This document shows positions 12,961-20,888 of a DNA stretch of 30,589 bases, in pieces. The notes beneath the pieces were generated by a model that searched no databases, had not been told where the DNA came from, and worked only from the letters and a program-made list of their open reading frames with translations. This DNA is from a virus. The first letter of the stretch is position 1; every line of letters starts with the position of its first letter. Made by a program: the position numbers and the translations under genes. The stretch is from positions 1-30,589 of IMG/VR virus record IMGVR_UViG_3300033552_000043, one strand, 5' to 3'.

Positions 12961-13365
12961 ATGCCTACATTTGCAACAGATTCAACCCGTTTTAGTGCCT
13001 TGGTTAAGCACGAATATGAGCCGCAGACTAAGGTTTGCCGCGAAGCAGTTGTCGTCAATGACGCTGCTGGCACCCTGCGCGTAGGTGCTGTTCTCGGTAA
13101 AGTTACTGCCACTGGCAAGTACAAGCTGGCTACATCCGCTGCAGTTGACGGTTCGCAAAACCCTGCTGCTGTCCTGATTGCCGACACCCTTGGCTTCTCT
13201 CGTGATGTTACTCTGGTGGGCGCTACAGATACTAAAGTTCTGGTGCTGGTGCGCGGCCCGGTTATCCTGGCTGATGCTGCTCTGCAGTTTGGCGCAGGCA
13301 TTACGCTGGCAACCACTGCCGCTGCCTTCAAAGCTCTCGGCATGATTGTCGAAACAGCAGTTTAA
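12961..13365 (+). CDS. Head decoration protein (lambda gpD-like)
   Basis: This 134-residue beta-rich protein resembles the lambda gpD family that trimerises on the expanded capsid. Typical features are LVKHEYEPQTKVCREAVVV at the N-terminus, GAVLGKVTATGKYK (45-58), and ADTLGFSRDVTL...VLVLVRGPVILADAAL in the second half. It comes just before the major capsid gene, as in lambda. A TTAAGGAAATAAT ribosome region precedes the ATG. The length is slightly above the 110 residues of lambda gpD. Confidence 0.88.
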   Translation: MPTFATDSTRFSALVKHEYEPQTKVCREAVVVNDAAGTLRVGAVLGKVTATGKYKLATSAAVDGSQNPAAVLIADTLGFSRDVTLVGATDTKVLVLVRGPVILADAALQFGAGITLATTAAAFKALGMIVETAV

Positions 13366-13392
13366 TTTAACAGAATAACAGGAATATATATT

Positions 13393-14406
13393 ATGGCTCA
13401 AACGCGCTCTTACACAAATAATTTTGAGATTGTCGATTACACGGCTGAGTTGGTCTCAATCCCCAATACTTTTGGATTGATTCAAAACCTGAATCTGTTT
13501 CAAGCAGAACCAGTGACACAAAATGTCGTGGTGTTTGAAGAAACTACTAAAGATGGTGCCCTGCTGATTGATCGCGTCCAGGGTGAGCGTTCTTTGGTTG
13601 GTAAAGACGCTACGCGCAAACTGCACACATTCTCGTTGCAGCACTTCCCTTACGACGATTATATTTCGCCGCAAGACCTGCAAGGTAAACGCGCCTATGG
13701 CTCGGACAATGCTGAAACCATTGATGCAGTGCGTGTTCGTAAGCTGGAGCGTATTCGTCGCAGTCACGCCATGACTTTGGAATTCGCCCGTGCCCAAGCT
13801 ATTACCCTTGGTACAGTTTACAGCCCATCGGGTCTGTCCAATCAAGATTGGAATTCTGAATTTGGCGTGACTCGCACTGTTGTTGATTTTGCCCTCGGTA
13901 CTACTGGTACAGAAGTGATTGCTAAAATCGAAGCAGGTTTGGCTCAGATTATGGATAACACTGGTGGTGAGATTTTGACGGGTACAGTTACTCTGTGTTC
14001 GCCTGAGTTTTTCGCTAAACTTATTAGCCATAGCAGCGTCAAATCCGCGTACCAATACTACGCATCGACGCAAGAGCCTTCGCGCCAGCGCCTGGGTGGT
14101 GATAATGCACTGCGCCGCGAGTTTGCCTTTGGTGGAACACGCTTCATTGAGAGCCGCGACAATTTCGGCGGTGTTCGCCTGATCCCCGCTGGTAAGGCAT
14201 TCATGGTTCCGACAGGCACCGACATCTTCAAGACTTTCCAAGGCCCACCGGCTATCTTCTCCTTGTTGGGTACACTGGGCGAAGAGGCTTATGTCTTTGA
14301 GAGCGCAGACCAGCACGGCACCCGCATTGACTTGCGCTCGGAAGCCAATTTCTGTAACGCTATCATGCGCCCAGCAATGGTCGTTACGCTGACTTCCAGC
14401 AATTGA
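13393..14406 (+). CDS. Major capsid protein (lambda gpE-like)
   Basis: This 337-residue protein matches the lambda gpE group of HK97-fold capsid proteins. Supporting segments are ELVSIPNTFGLIQNLNLFQ near the N-terminus, TRKLHTFSLQHFPYDD in the middle, and the C-terminal DLRSEANFCNAIMRPAMVV. Length is close to lambda gpE (341). Codon choice is richer in C-ending codons than in the early genes, as expected for high expression. Three stacked hairpins follow, probably limiting read-through into the fibre cassette. It forms the icosahedral shell after protease action. Confidence 0.92.
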   Translation: MAQTRSYTNNFEIVDYTAELVSIPNTFGLIQNLNLFQAEPVTQNVVVFEETTKDGALLIDRVQGERSLVGKDATRKLHTFSLQHFPYDDYISPQDLQGKRAYGSDNAETIDAVRVRKLERIRRSHAMTLEFARAQAITLGTVYSPSGLSNQDWNSEFGVTRTVVDFALGTTGTEVIAKIEAGLAQIMDNTGGEILTGTVTLCSPEFFAKLISHSSVKSAYQYYASTQEPSRQRLGGDNALRREFAFGGTRFIESRDNFGGVRLIPAGKAFMVPTGTDIFKTFQGPPAIFSLLGTLGEEAYVFESADQHGTRIDLRSEANFCNAIMRPAMVVTLTSSN

Positions 14407-14412
14407 GTTAGC

Positions 14413-14495
14413 GCCCTCTAACGAGGGCTTAATTACAAATGGCCCTCATTGCGAGGGCTGTTTTCTATTGCGTCCTTTTCGGGTGCAATAGAAAA
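14413..14495 (+). terminator. Three-hairpin terminator/antiterminator after the capsid gene
   Basis: Hairpin 1 is GCCCTC (14413-14418)/GAGGGC (14423-14428). Hairpin 2 is GCCCTC (14442-14447)/GAGGGC (14453-14458), followed by TGTTTTCT, a terminator. Hairpin 3 pairs 14461-14475 with 14481-14495, a 15-bp stem with two G-U pairs. The T-tract of hairpin 2 is the left arm of hairpin 3, so the two elements may regulate each other. Confidence 0.7.
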
Positions 14496-14511
14496 CGAAT
14501 AAAGGAGCCTT

Positions 14512-15198
14512 ATGTCTGTACCTAGTGTCACTGTATCAGGCGTATTGAATCTGCCATCTGGACTACCCCTTGCATTGGCATCAATCAGGTTTACCTTATC
14601 CAATCCAGGCTTGCGAGGTGTGACAGTTGTTGTACCTATTGCCACTCGCGCTACAACAGATGCTAGTGGGTTCTTTTCGATAAAACTCTCCCCTAACACC
14701 AAAAACACTTACTACACTGTAACTATTTACAGATCAACAGGCGTGGTTATTTTAGAGACAGTGGCAGTTATACCAAACACTGACTGTCAATTCTCGCAGG
14801 TAATTCAAACAGGTCAGCCTACAACACTAACCGCAGCGGTAATTGCCCTGGAAGACTTAAAGGTCGCCCAAGCCAATATAGAAGTAGTTAGGCTTGGCGT
14901 TATTGCCACTGCTGCCGCTACAAACTCAAGTTCTCAAGCATCGTTAGCCAAGTTTAAAACTACAGTTGACGGACAACTAGAAGCAGCAGAAGCGCGAATT
15001 GAACGGGCAAGAATCCAAGTGCTAGACACTGCAGAAGCCGCAAACTTAGACTCAAAAGTTTCTCTTATTAAACTTAAAACTTCAGTCGATACTTACGAGA
15101 GATTGATTGCGAGTACAGAAAGCACAGTAGCTGGTGTCGTAGATTCAGCAATCGGCACATCCTTCGATCTCGTTACAGCATATCAACTTAGTTTATAA
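14512..15198 (+). CDS. Fibre-like protein: beta-sandwich head and helical repeat stalk
   Basis: This 228-residue protein begins with a likely beta-sandwich (about 5-100), with VTVSGVLNLPSG and TTDASGFFSIKL segments that recall prealbumin/CnaB-like modules. Residues 105-228 are helical. A repeat of about 40 residues starts at 130 (VIATAAATN...KTTVD) and 170 (VLDTAEAAN...KTSVD). This is a phage fibre or adaptor architecture. It follows the capsid gene, with AAAGGAG before the ATG, and opens a cassette of similar proteins. A capsid-attached fibre or a tail-side structural role are both possible. Confidence 0.6.
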   Translation: MSVPSVTVSGVLNLPSGLPLALASIRFTLSNPGLRGVTVVVPIATRATTDASGFFSIKLSPNTKNTYYTVTIYRSTGVVILETVAVIPNTDCQFSQVIQTGQPTTLTAAVIALEDLKVAQANIEVVRLGVIATAAATNSSSQASLAKFKTTVDGQLEAAEARIERARIQVLDTAEAANLDSKVSLIKLKTSVDTYERLIASTESTVAGVVDSAIGTSFDLVTAYQLSL

Positions 15199-15210
15199 AA
15201 AGGAAATTAA

Positions 15211-15876
15211 ATGACTCTCGAACAACGCATCGTCCTACTTGCACAAGCAATTGGTACAGACGTTAAAACACTGCGCGGCACTGTAGGCGTACTTGCTAAT
15301 CTGACAACGACCTCTAAGTCGGATATTGTCACTGCACTTAACGAAGTGTTGGCAAAAACTAATGTCAACAGTAATGCGATTGGTACGCTGTCAACATTGA
15401 CGACTACTGCTAAGAGTAATTTGGTTGCCGCGCTGAATGAAGTTCAGGCGTCGGTATCGTTGATCGACCTGACCAGCTTGATTAACGATGCTGCTGTAGC
15501 AGGCGTTACTACCAAGACATTTTCTGCTGACCGCATCTTGTCGCTGGTTGCTGGCTCGATTAACCAGCTTGTTGACTCTAGCCCTGCCACGATGGATACG
15601 CTGCGTGAACTGGCTGTTGCATTGGGCAACAACCCCAATTTTGCCACCACGATTGCTACATCGCTTGGTAACCGCGTCCGTGTTGATGCAGTGCAAACGT
15701 TTACGGCTGTTGAGCAAGAGCAAGCCCGTAGCAACATTAGCGCTGCATCCATTGCTGCCGTAACTGCTGCCCATGCCGCTGCTGATGCGGCACAAGCCAA
15801 AGCAGATTCTCTGGACTTGTCGATTGGCAATCCTGACTTTGATCTAGCTTTGGTTTACACCACGGCCAAGGCTTAA
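15211..15876 (+). CDS. Fibre-like structural protein
   Basis: This 221-residue protein has two near-identical segments, NLTTTSKSDIVTALNEV (30-46) and TLTTTAKSNLVAALNEV (61-77). Such TTAKxxLVxAxNEV units are common in phage fibre stalks. The middle has MDTLRELAVALGNNPNFATT, another frequent tail-fibre segment, and the end is Ala-rich and helical. It has no catalytic motifs. It lies 12 bases after the previous gene with an AAAGGAAA ribosome site. The role is probably virion fibre or fibre adaptor. Confidence 0.65.
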   Translation: MTLEQRIVLLAQAIGTDVKTLRGTVGVLANLTTTSKSDIVTALNEVLAKTNVNSNAIGTLSTLTTTAKSNLVAALNEVQASVSLIDLTSLINDAAVAGVTTKTFSADRILSLVAGSINQLVDSSPATMDTLRELAVALGNNPNFATTIATSLGNRVRVDAVQTFTAVEQEQARSNISAASIAAVTAAHAAADAAQAKADSLDLSIGNPDFDLALVYTTAKA

Positions 15877-15879
15877 ACC

Positions 15880-16056
15880 ATGAGCGGGTTGTCTCTCTAT
15901 TTGCAAGAGCTTTTTCTTCCTGTCATTCGTTTGATTGGCAGGGATGTGCATAACTTGCAAAATAAATCGGCTGCACTAGCAGTTAATGGGGCAACTCGCT
16001 TAATTCAAACGCAGCGGATTATTGCTGAACAAGTAGCTAAGGAGCGTGGAAGATGA
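15880..16056 (+). CDS. 58-residue helical hypothetical protein
   Basis: An ATG at 15880 opens 58 codons (MSGLSLYLQELFLPVIRL at the start, IIAEQVAKERGR at the end), and its TGA overlaps the next ATG as ATGA. The gap between the neighbouring genes is otherwise unexplained. The N-terminal 20 residues are amphipathic and hydrophobic and the rest a charged helix. The ribosome site is weak, so it may be coupled to the upstream gene, which ends three bases earlier. Function unknown. Confidence 0.6.
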   Translation: MSGLSLYLQELFLPVIRLIGRDVHNLQNKSAALAVNGATRLIQTQRIIAEQVAKERGR

Positions 16057-16259
16057 GCATTGAAGTATCTATTGACGCATTGACTGCTCAGACTTCTGGT
16101 TTGCTTGAAGTGTGTGTCAGTTTAAAAGATAGTACGGCGCAGTTAATTGCCAATGCCGTAGTTGTTTCAGAAAATGCGGCCATTGTTCCGCTCATGTCGA
16201 TGGCGACCAATTTAATCGACACGCAGACGATGCTTGTCAAATTTATAACGACAAGGTAA
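16053..16259 (+). CDS. Small virion-cassette protein
   Basis: This 68-residue helical protein begins MSIEVSIDALTAQTSGL. The next gene begins MSIESSVADLTASTTAL, so the two probably share a duplicated N-terminal module of about 30 residues. It starts with an ATGA overlap and has AAGGAG upstream. The function may be oligomerisation or attachment in the fibre assembly; this is an inference from context. Confidence 0.6.
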   Translation: MSIEVSIDALTAQTSGLLEVCVSLKDSTAQLIANAVVVSENAAIVPLMSMATNLIDTQTMLVKFITTR

Positions 16260-16263
16260 TGCC

Positions 16264-16854
16264 ATGAGTATTGAATCTTCTGTAGCGGATTTAACAGCGT
16301 CCACAACTGCTCTTATCGCAGCGGTTGCTGTACAGCAGTCTACTGTGACAACTGCAACGGCTGCTTTTACCAGCGTTACGGAGCGTGTCACTAAAGGCTT
16401 GCATCTCGTAAATAATACTAAAGATGTGGATAAGCCGATTAGCTCTGCAGCTATGGAAGCTCTTAGCTTAAAGCAGGAAACTTTAGTCAGTGGTGTCAAT
16501 ATCAGTACGGTTAATGGGTTTTCACTACTGAGCGGCGACCCATTGGTTATTGTGCGTAGTGCTACATCAATCAATCTCGTAGCGTATGACAACCGGGCAA
16601 CCCTGCGCGAAACAGTCTCGCAAGTTGATGACGCCAGCATGGTTGAGGGCTTGGGTTTGTTTATGTGGACAAACACGCAAGCTGAACCAGATGACGATGA
16701 AACGTGTTTTACTACTACCACTGGTCAATGGCTGCTGCAGGCTCCTGCATGGGAATTGATTAACGCTTGGGGTATTCATGACGCATCTTTTGCAGACGAC
16801 TGGCGCGAAGATGAGCCTACTCGATTTGCAGTTTACCTGCTTGCCAACAAATAA
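16264..16854 (+). CDS. Fibre-like protein with DKP-type stalk motif
   Basis: This 196-residue protein has an N-terminal helical module similar to the previous gene product. Residues about 45-85 hold HLVNNTKDVDKPISSAAMEAL and LVSGVNISTVNGFSLLSGD, segments typical of tail-fibre stalks. The C-terminal 100 residues have many aromatic residues (LGLFMWTNTQAEPDDDETCF, GQWLLQAPAWELINAW) and may be a surface-binding domain. The ATG follows the previous stop by four bases. It is likely a virion fibre or tip component. Confidence 0.65.
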   Translation: MSIESSVADLTASTTALIAAVAVQQSTVTTATAAFTSVTERVTKGLHLVNNTKDVDKPISSAAMEALSLKQETLVSGVNISTVNGFSLLSGDPLVIVRSATSINLVAYDNRATLRETVSQVDDASMVEGLGLFMWTNTQAEPDDDETCFTTTTGQWLLQAPAWELINAWGIHDASFADDWREDEPTRFAVYLLANK

Positions 16855-16863
16855 GGAAAAATA

Positions 16864-18309
16864 ATGGGAACACTTCGTTCGTTGCGTCTTCTAGGCGCTG
16901 TTGAAGCAGGCACAGTTAGTGGGCCGCAGTTGCAAACTTTTTTAACTGACGCTGGCAGGGCTTCTGAATTTTCGGTGCTGCTGGCAAGCCGTGGGCAGAG
17001 CCGACGAATGGCCGGTAGTACACTTACGATGGCTGCTATTGTTGCTAGCCAGGCTGCTACTGACATTGTATTTAAAGCAGCCACTCCAGCTACTTCTGCT
17101 GCTTGTCAAGCTGTCGTAGTTAGCCCTATTGCAATGAATTCTGTTGCTAATAGCAAACCAAGTTTGGTGACGCTGGGTGCTAATCCTGTTGCTTGGAATT
17201 TGTTTACGGGTTCTATCCATTACGAGCCGAATGTTCGCACAATCATTGCAAACTATGCAAGCGTGAATCCAGCAAGTTATCCGACAGTTGATTCTTTGAT
17301 TCTTGATGCTATGTCGATGGCTGACATCTCTGCTGCTCCGTTTGCTATGAGTGCTGTAGTAGCCAGTCCACCGACTACGGCGATTATGGCTGGTAATGCT
17401 GCTGCAATGGCACAGGTTGCAGCTAATCCTGTAGCCATTGACATCGTTGCAAAGCAGACCTCAATTATGAGCGTGATTGCTAATAGTCCTGCAGCGATGA
17501 TCGAGATTGTTTCGCGCAGCAATGCCACTAACCGAATGGCTTCGTACCCTGGCGCTATTAATGCAATTAGTAAAGTTGCTGCTGCTTGGACTAGCTATCA
17601 AGCCGGGCCATTCTTTGCTGCTAATCTTGCCTTGGCATTAGCTAACCTGATTGGTGTTAATCCAGCTAATTTTCCAACACTGGCTTCGATCATTGCAGAT
17701 TCGCCAACTTTGAATCTTGTTGCCCGTAACACCCAAGCTGTACAAGCTCTGGCTTCAAATAGTGCAGCCATGAATACTTTGGCTACCAGTCCAAACATTG
17801 GTGTTATTTTAGGTAGCTCGACTGCTATGTCGGTCATTGGAACGAATGTATCAGCGATGACCAGTTTCCTGAGTGCATCAGGTGCGTGGGACGGCTTGTT
17901 CGCAAGCAGCGTAGCTAAAGGCTACATCATTGCTTCTAATGCCCTGGTTGACGCAATTGCGGGTAATTCTGCACTCATTGCTTATCTCAGAGGTAAATCA
18001 GTAACGGCATCGGCTACCGGAGTGCCTGACGGCAATGCGTCTTCAATGCAGCCTTTCACGGGTCTGCCCGCCAAAGTTCTTGTGTTGGCTGCAAAAGAAG
18101 TGGGTATCGCGGCCACTTACAGTAACTACAACTTTGGTGGCTCAGCAATGTCCGGTTCGCAGGCGGGTGCAACGCTGTCACTGAGTGGCACAGGTCCTGG
18201 TGGACAGCCAGCACACGTTGCAGGTTATACCGGGATGACCTGGAATTTCCAGGGCGTGGGCGTTACGGCAGCCACTTTGCCGATTATCACGTACTACGAC
18301 ATGGGCTAA
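16864..18309 (+). CDS. Alanine-rich repeat protein of the fibre cassette
   Basis: This 481-residue protein is built largely from short degenerate units of about 9-11 residues of the form (A/S)xAMxxVAxN, for example NAAAMAQVAANPVAIDIV and NSPAAMIEIVS. They run from about residue 50 to 375. Two segments, NYASVNPASYPTVDSLI and LIGVNPANFPTLASII, mark a longer duplication. The last 100 residues are Gly/Ser/Thr-rich and end in strand-like sequence (AATLPIITYYDMG). No enzyme motif is seen. It is probably an extended virion fibre. AAGGAAA precedes the ATG. Confidence 0.6.
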   Translation: MGTLRSLRLLGAVEAGTVSGPQLQTFLTDAGRASEFSVLLASRGQSRRMAGSTLTMAAIVASQAATDIVFKAATPATSAACQAVVVSPIAMNSVANSKPSLVTLGANPVAWNLFTGSIHYEPNVRTIIANYASVNPASYPTVDSLILDAMSMADISAAPFAMSAVVASPPTTAIMAGNAAAMAQVAANPVAIDIVAKQTSIMSVIANSPAAMIEIVSRSNATNRMASYPGAINAISKVAAAWTSYQAGPFFAANLALALANLIGVNPANFPTLASIIADSPTLNLVARNTQAVQALASNSAAMNTLATSPNIGVILGSSTAMSVIGTNVSAMTSFLSASGAWDGLFASSVAKGYIIASNALVDAIAGNSALIAYLRGKSVTASATGVPDGNASSMQPFTGLPAKVLVLAAKEVGIAATYSNYNFGGSAMSGSQAGATLSLSGTGPGGQPAHVAGYTGMTWNFQGVGVTAATLPIITYYDMG

Positions 18310-18315
18310 ATTGAA

Positions 18316-18350
18316 TGTGGCGCTTTCTTGTTAACTCGGTTAGCGCCACA
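18316..18350 (+). terminator. Hairpin after the repeat-protein gene
   Basis: TGTGGCGCT (18316-18324) pairs perfectly with AGCGCCACA (18342-18350), with an inner TAAC/GTTA. The tail GATTAATTTATC is only mildly T-rich, so this may be a weak terminator or an mRNA-stabilising hairpin. Confidence 0.5.
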
Positions 18351-18379
18351 GATTAATTTATCAATTAGGAATAAATGCA

Positions 18380-18760
18380 ATGATTATTGACCCATCAACT
18401 CCTGTCGGAAAGATTCGTTTACGCATTGGCGATTGGGCAGACTTGCCGATTCTCCCTGACTACGTCATCGAATCTGCTTTGACAGATTGCAATGAAAATG
18501 TTCCAAGGGCAGCATCTCTTTGCGCTCAGTATGTTCTGGGTACACTGACAGCAAAAACCCACCGGAAACTTGCTAGTATTGAAGTGTGGAGTAATGAGCA
18601 ATTTAACAACTATATTGCGTTCATTAAAATCACTATTTTTAACCCTCACAATATGTCTCTTGCGCCAATCCCTTACGGTGGCTCAACGGACAGCAACCCA
18701 CTGATAGCCTTCACTGCTGACTGGAACGCAGCGTATGCCGGTAGGCCACATAATCTATAA
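18380..18760 (+). CDS. Putative head-tail connector protein
   Basis: This 126-residue protein begins MIIDPSTPVGKIRLRIGDW, a segment I associate with unnamed phage neck proteins. It is helical in its first two thirds (YVIESALTDCNENVPRAA, ASLCAQYVLGTL), like small adaptor proteins that dock under the portal. It is first in a block of four neck-type genes before the tail tube gene. An AGGAATAAATGCA region precedes the ATG. The function is assigned from gene order and fold impression only. Confidence 0.55.
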   Translation: MIIDPSTPVGKIRLRIGDWADLPILPDYVIESALTDCNENVPRAASLCAQYVLGTLTAKTHRKLASIEVWSNEQFNNYIAFIKITIFNPHNMSLAPIPYGGSTDSNPLIAFTADWNAAYAGRPHNL

Positions 18761-18765
18761 ACATC

Positions 18766-19182
18766 ATGCAAGACTTTAAAGACTTCATTGGTGTAGTGGC
18801 TTCAATGATCCATGATTTTGGCACTACAGGTACACTCATAACTCAACCCAACGATGGCGAGTATGACCCAGTGACAAGTAGTGTCTCTGCGGTTTCAGGA
18901 GAGGTTGTAGTGCAGTGTATCCTCATGGACTTGACTCTGCAGTCAAACGGGTCTGGAACGCTCCCTAAGACTCTTATTCAAGCCGGTGACAAGGTTGCCT
19001 ATGTCAGCCCTACGGCTTTACTAATTCCTGCTTTGATGCCCAATGGCGTACTTAGGATTACCGCTTCTTCTGACAGATTTAGTGCAGGAGGGCATATGTA
19101 CGGGATTATCACTACAAAAGTTGTTGATCTTTCAGCAGACGGCACACAGCCGATTCTGTTTGAACTCTACCTGCGGCGGTGA
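18766..19182 (+). CDS. Putative head completion / stopper protein
   Basis: This 138-residue beta-rich protein starts five bases after the adaptor-like gene. It has GTLITQPNDGEYDPVTS and VQCILMDL segments and a strand-rich C-terminal half (GVLRITASSDRF, LFELYLRR), which resembles small stopper or head-closure proteins. There is no strong ribosome site, so coupling to the previous gene is likely. The consensus promoter at 19190 begins eight bases after its stop. Assigned by position. Confidence 0.5.
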   Translation: MQDFKDFIGVVASMIHDFGTTGTLITQPNDGEYDPVTSSVSAVSGEVVVQCILMDLTLQSNGSGTLPKTLIQAGDKVAYVSPTALLIPALMPNGVLRITASSDRFSAGGHMYGIITTKVVDLSADGTQPILFELYLRR

Positions 19183-19189
19183 TGGATGT

Positions 19190-19218
19190 TTGACAAAAAT
19201 CAAAATCACCCGTATAAT
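19190..19218 (+). promoter_or_regulatory. Perfect-consensus sigma70 promoter inside the neck genes
   Basis: TTGACA (19190-19195) and TATAAT (19213-19218) are 17 bp apart, a full match. The start would be near 19225, only about ten bases before the ATG at 19235, so the first mRNA would be almost leaderless. Confidence 0.85.
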
Positions 19219-19234
19219 GTGAAATTAGAACATC

Positions 19235-19657
19235 ATGTCCCTGTTTGAGAAATCACTCAAGGCAGCTTCAAACAAAGTTCTAGTTGACGTTAACCTAAAA
19301 TGCTACCAAATAACTTGGGAGCTATTTTCCTCGGTTGTCAACAAAACCCCCTCCCCTGTTAACCCTGGCCCCACTGCAGAAGGCTTGCTGGTTAACCAAT
19401 GGTATCCAATGGAGAGAGGCACATCCTCTTCGCGTGGTGCTAATAAAAGTCCAAGTGGTGCTGACAGTTTGTCTAGGATTAAGTCCATCATGAATGGTAT
19501 TGAATTCTATGACAGGGACGGGAAGGTAACGCTTTCAAATAATTTAGACTATGCCGTTAAAGCAGAATCTGAAGGCTGGGTAAGAACTTCAGCCTACCGT
19601 ATGGTTGCTCTGAGTCTGCAGGCGACTCTAGCTAAAAACAAGGTAGTAAAAATCTAA
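19235..19657 (+). CDS. Putative HK97 gp10-like neck / tail completion protein
   Basis: This 140-residue protein begins with a helix (MSLFEKSLKAASNKVLVDV) followed by a loop (TPSPVNPGPTAEGLLVNQW) and ends with YAVKAESEGWVRTSAYRMVAL. That arrangement, including the Y-A-x-x-x-E-x-G-W segment, is typical of HK97 gp10-like proteins. There is no clear ribosome site before the ATG. The consensus promoter just upstream would give a very short leader. Its stop overlaps the next start as TAATG. Confidence 0.65.
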   Translation: MSLFEKSLKAASNKVLVDVNLKCYQITWELFSSVVNKTPSPVNPGPTAEGLLVNQWYPMERGTSSSRGANKSPSGADSLSRIKSIMNGIEFYDRDGKVTLSNNLDYAVKAESEGWVRTSAYRMVALSLQATLAKNKVVKI

Positions 19658-20061
19658 TGAGCAATTCAATTATACGCGCTGCTCTAGAGACACGGCTAAA
19701 AGTTTGGGCTGACGCTCAATTGCCGAAAATACCTGTTGCATTTGAGAGTGTCACTTTTAACAAGCCACTTTCAAATGTTTACCTACAGCCGCTGCTAATA
19801 CCTAACATCACTTTAAATAACGAACTCTCTGGAATTCGTAAAACACAATTAGGTATTTTTGAAGTGAGGTGCTGGTGCAGAAGCGGTATTGGCATGGGAG
19901 TGGTAGAGGGTATCGCTAGTAGCGTTATCAACTTATTTCCACTTGTGCCCAAGCAAGGTGCGGTTTCTATTGAGAATACACCTTACGCAGAAAAACCAAT
20001 GTTTGATGAAGCCGGTTGGATTATTGTTCCAGTAATGATTTTCTACAGGTATGAAACTTAA
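19657..20061 (+). CDS. Putative tail terminator protein
   Basis: This 134-residue protein has the pattern of small tail terminators (lambda gpU-like, DUF4128-like). It starts with a helix (IIRAALETRLKVWADAQ), then strand-rich segments and a C-terminal GWIIVPVMIFYRYET. Such proteins cap the tail tube and bind the neck. Position just before the tail tube genes supports this. Its start overlaps the previous stop by one base. Confidence 0.65.
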   Translation: MSNSIIRAALETRLKVWADAQLPKIPVAFESVTFNKPLSNVYLQPLLIPNITLNNELSGIRKTQLGIFEVRCWCRSGIGMGVVEGIASSVINLFPLVPKQGAVSIENTPYAEKPMFDEAGWIIVPVMIFYRYET

Positions 20062-20076
20062 ATTAATAGGAATTAA

Positions 20077-20424
20077 ATGGCAGTAATTGCACAAACAAAT
20101 GCGACCGATGGCGGCTTGGCGGCTACCCTTACTCGCACCATCCTGTCGGCTTCCGACACTCTCACTTACACCGCTGGCTCTAAGCAAGTGGTTGTTTTCT
20201 TCAACACAACAGCAGCTTCTGTCACAGCAACTATCGTCGGCTCTGCCGCTACGACTATTGCTCCAGCAGGCTACGGTGGCACTATCTCGGTGGCTGGCGG
20301 TAAGGCTATTGTTGTGCCAGCATCTTCTACTGTGATGGTAGAACTCGACGATATTTCTGTCTACCTTGTGGGCAATATCACAATCACTGGTGGCGTCGGT
20401 TTGACTGCTCACCTCTACGTCTAA
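20077..20424 (+). CDS. Small beta-rich virion protein
   Basis: This 115-residue protein is almost all short strands rich in Thr, Ala, Val and Gly, without Cys or catalytic motifs. Segments such as VVFFNTTAASVTATIVG and YGGTISVAGGKAIVV suggest a beta-sandwich. It sits between the tail terminator and tail tube genes and is likely a structural or decoration protein. AGGAATTAA precedes the ATG. The exact role is unknown. Confidence 0.6.
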   Translation: MAVIAQTNATDGGLAATLTRTILSASDTLTYTAGSKQVVVFFNTTAASVTATIVGSAATTIAPAGYGGTISVAGGKAIVVPASSTVMVELDDISVYLVGNITITGGVGLTAHLYV

Positions 20425-20447
20425 TCAGACAACTAAAGGAAAATAAT

Positions 20448-20888
20448 ATGGCCGTAATGACATCCGCTGGCTCTACGCTGGCAATCGCAACAGGTACTCC
20501 TGCAACTTATGACGCCACCGGGTTCGCCGCGTTGTCTTTTGTGACTATCGGTGAGGTGACTGATATTGGAGAGATTTCTAATCGGGAATACGCCGTTGTG
20601 AACCACTCCGCAGTCGGTACGCGTACTGTAAAGAAGTTTAAAGGATCGTACCAGACAGGCTCTATGCAGATTCAGATGGCTAGGGATGTTGCAAATGCAG
20701 GTCAAACAGCCCTTCGTGCGGCCTTGCTGTCCGACGCTGACTACTCTCTCAAGGTCACTTTGCAAGACCTCTCTAAGATTTTTTTCGTTGGCAAAGTCAC
20801 AAAAGTGTCCACCAGTATTGGTTCAGTCGATCAAATCACTGGCCTGATGTGCACCATCGAGTTGAGCGGTGACGTAGTTGAAGTTTGA
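20448..20888 (+). CDS. Major tail tube protein
   Basis: This 146-residue protein fits phage tail tube proteins: an N-terminal region with FAALSFVTIGEVTDIGEIS, then VVNHSAVGTRTVKKFKGSYQ and a C-terminal GLMCTIELSGDVVEV strand. Similar proteins polymerise as hexameric rings around the tape measure. It lies after the tail terminator and before the chaperone pair, interrupted by the endonuclease gene. AAGGAAAATAAT precedes the ATG. Its TGA stop overlaps a promoter -35 box. Confidence 0.8.
   Translation: MAVMTSAGSTLAIATGTPATYDATGFAALSFVTIGEVTDIGEISNREYAVVNHSAVGTRTVKKFKGSYQTGSMQIQMARDVANAGQTALRAALLSDADYSLKVTLQDLSKIFFVGKVTKVSTSIGSVDQITGLMCTIELSGDVVEV

Noticed and set aside
13456-14316. Minus-strand ORF of 286 codons
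   Set aside because: It is the antisense shadow of the major capsid gene, caused by that gene's codon bias.
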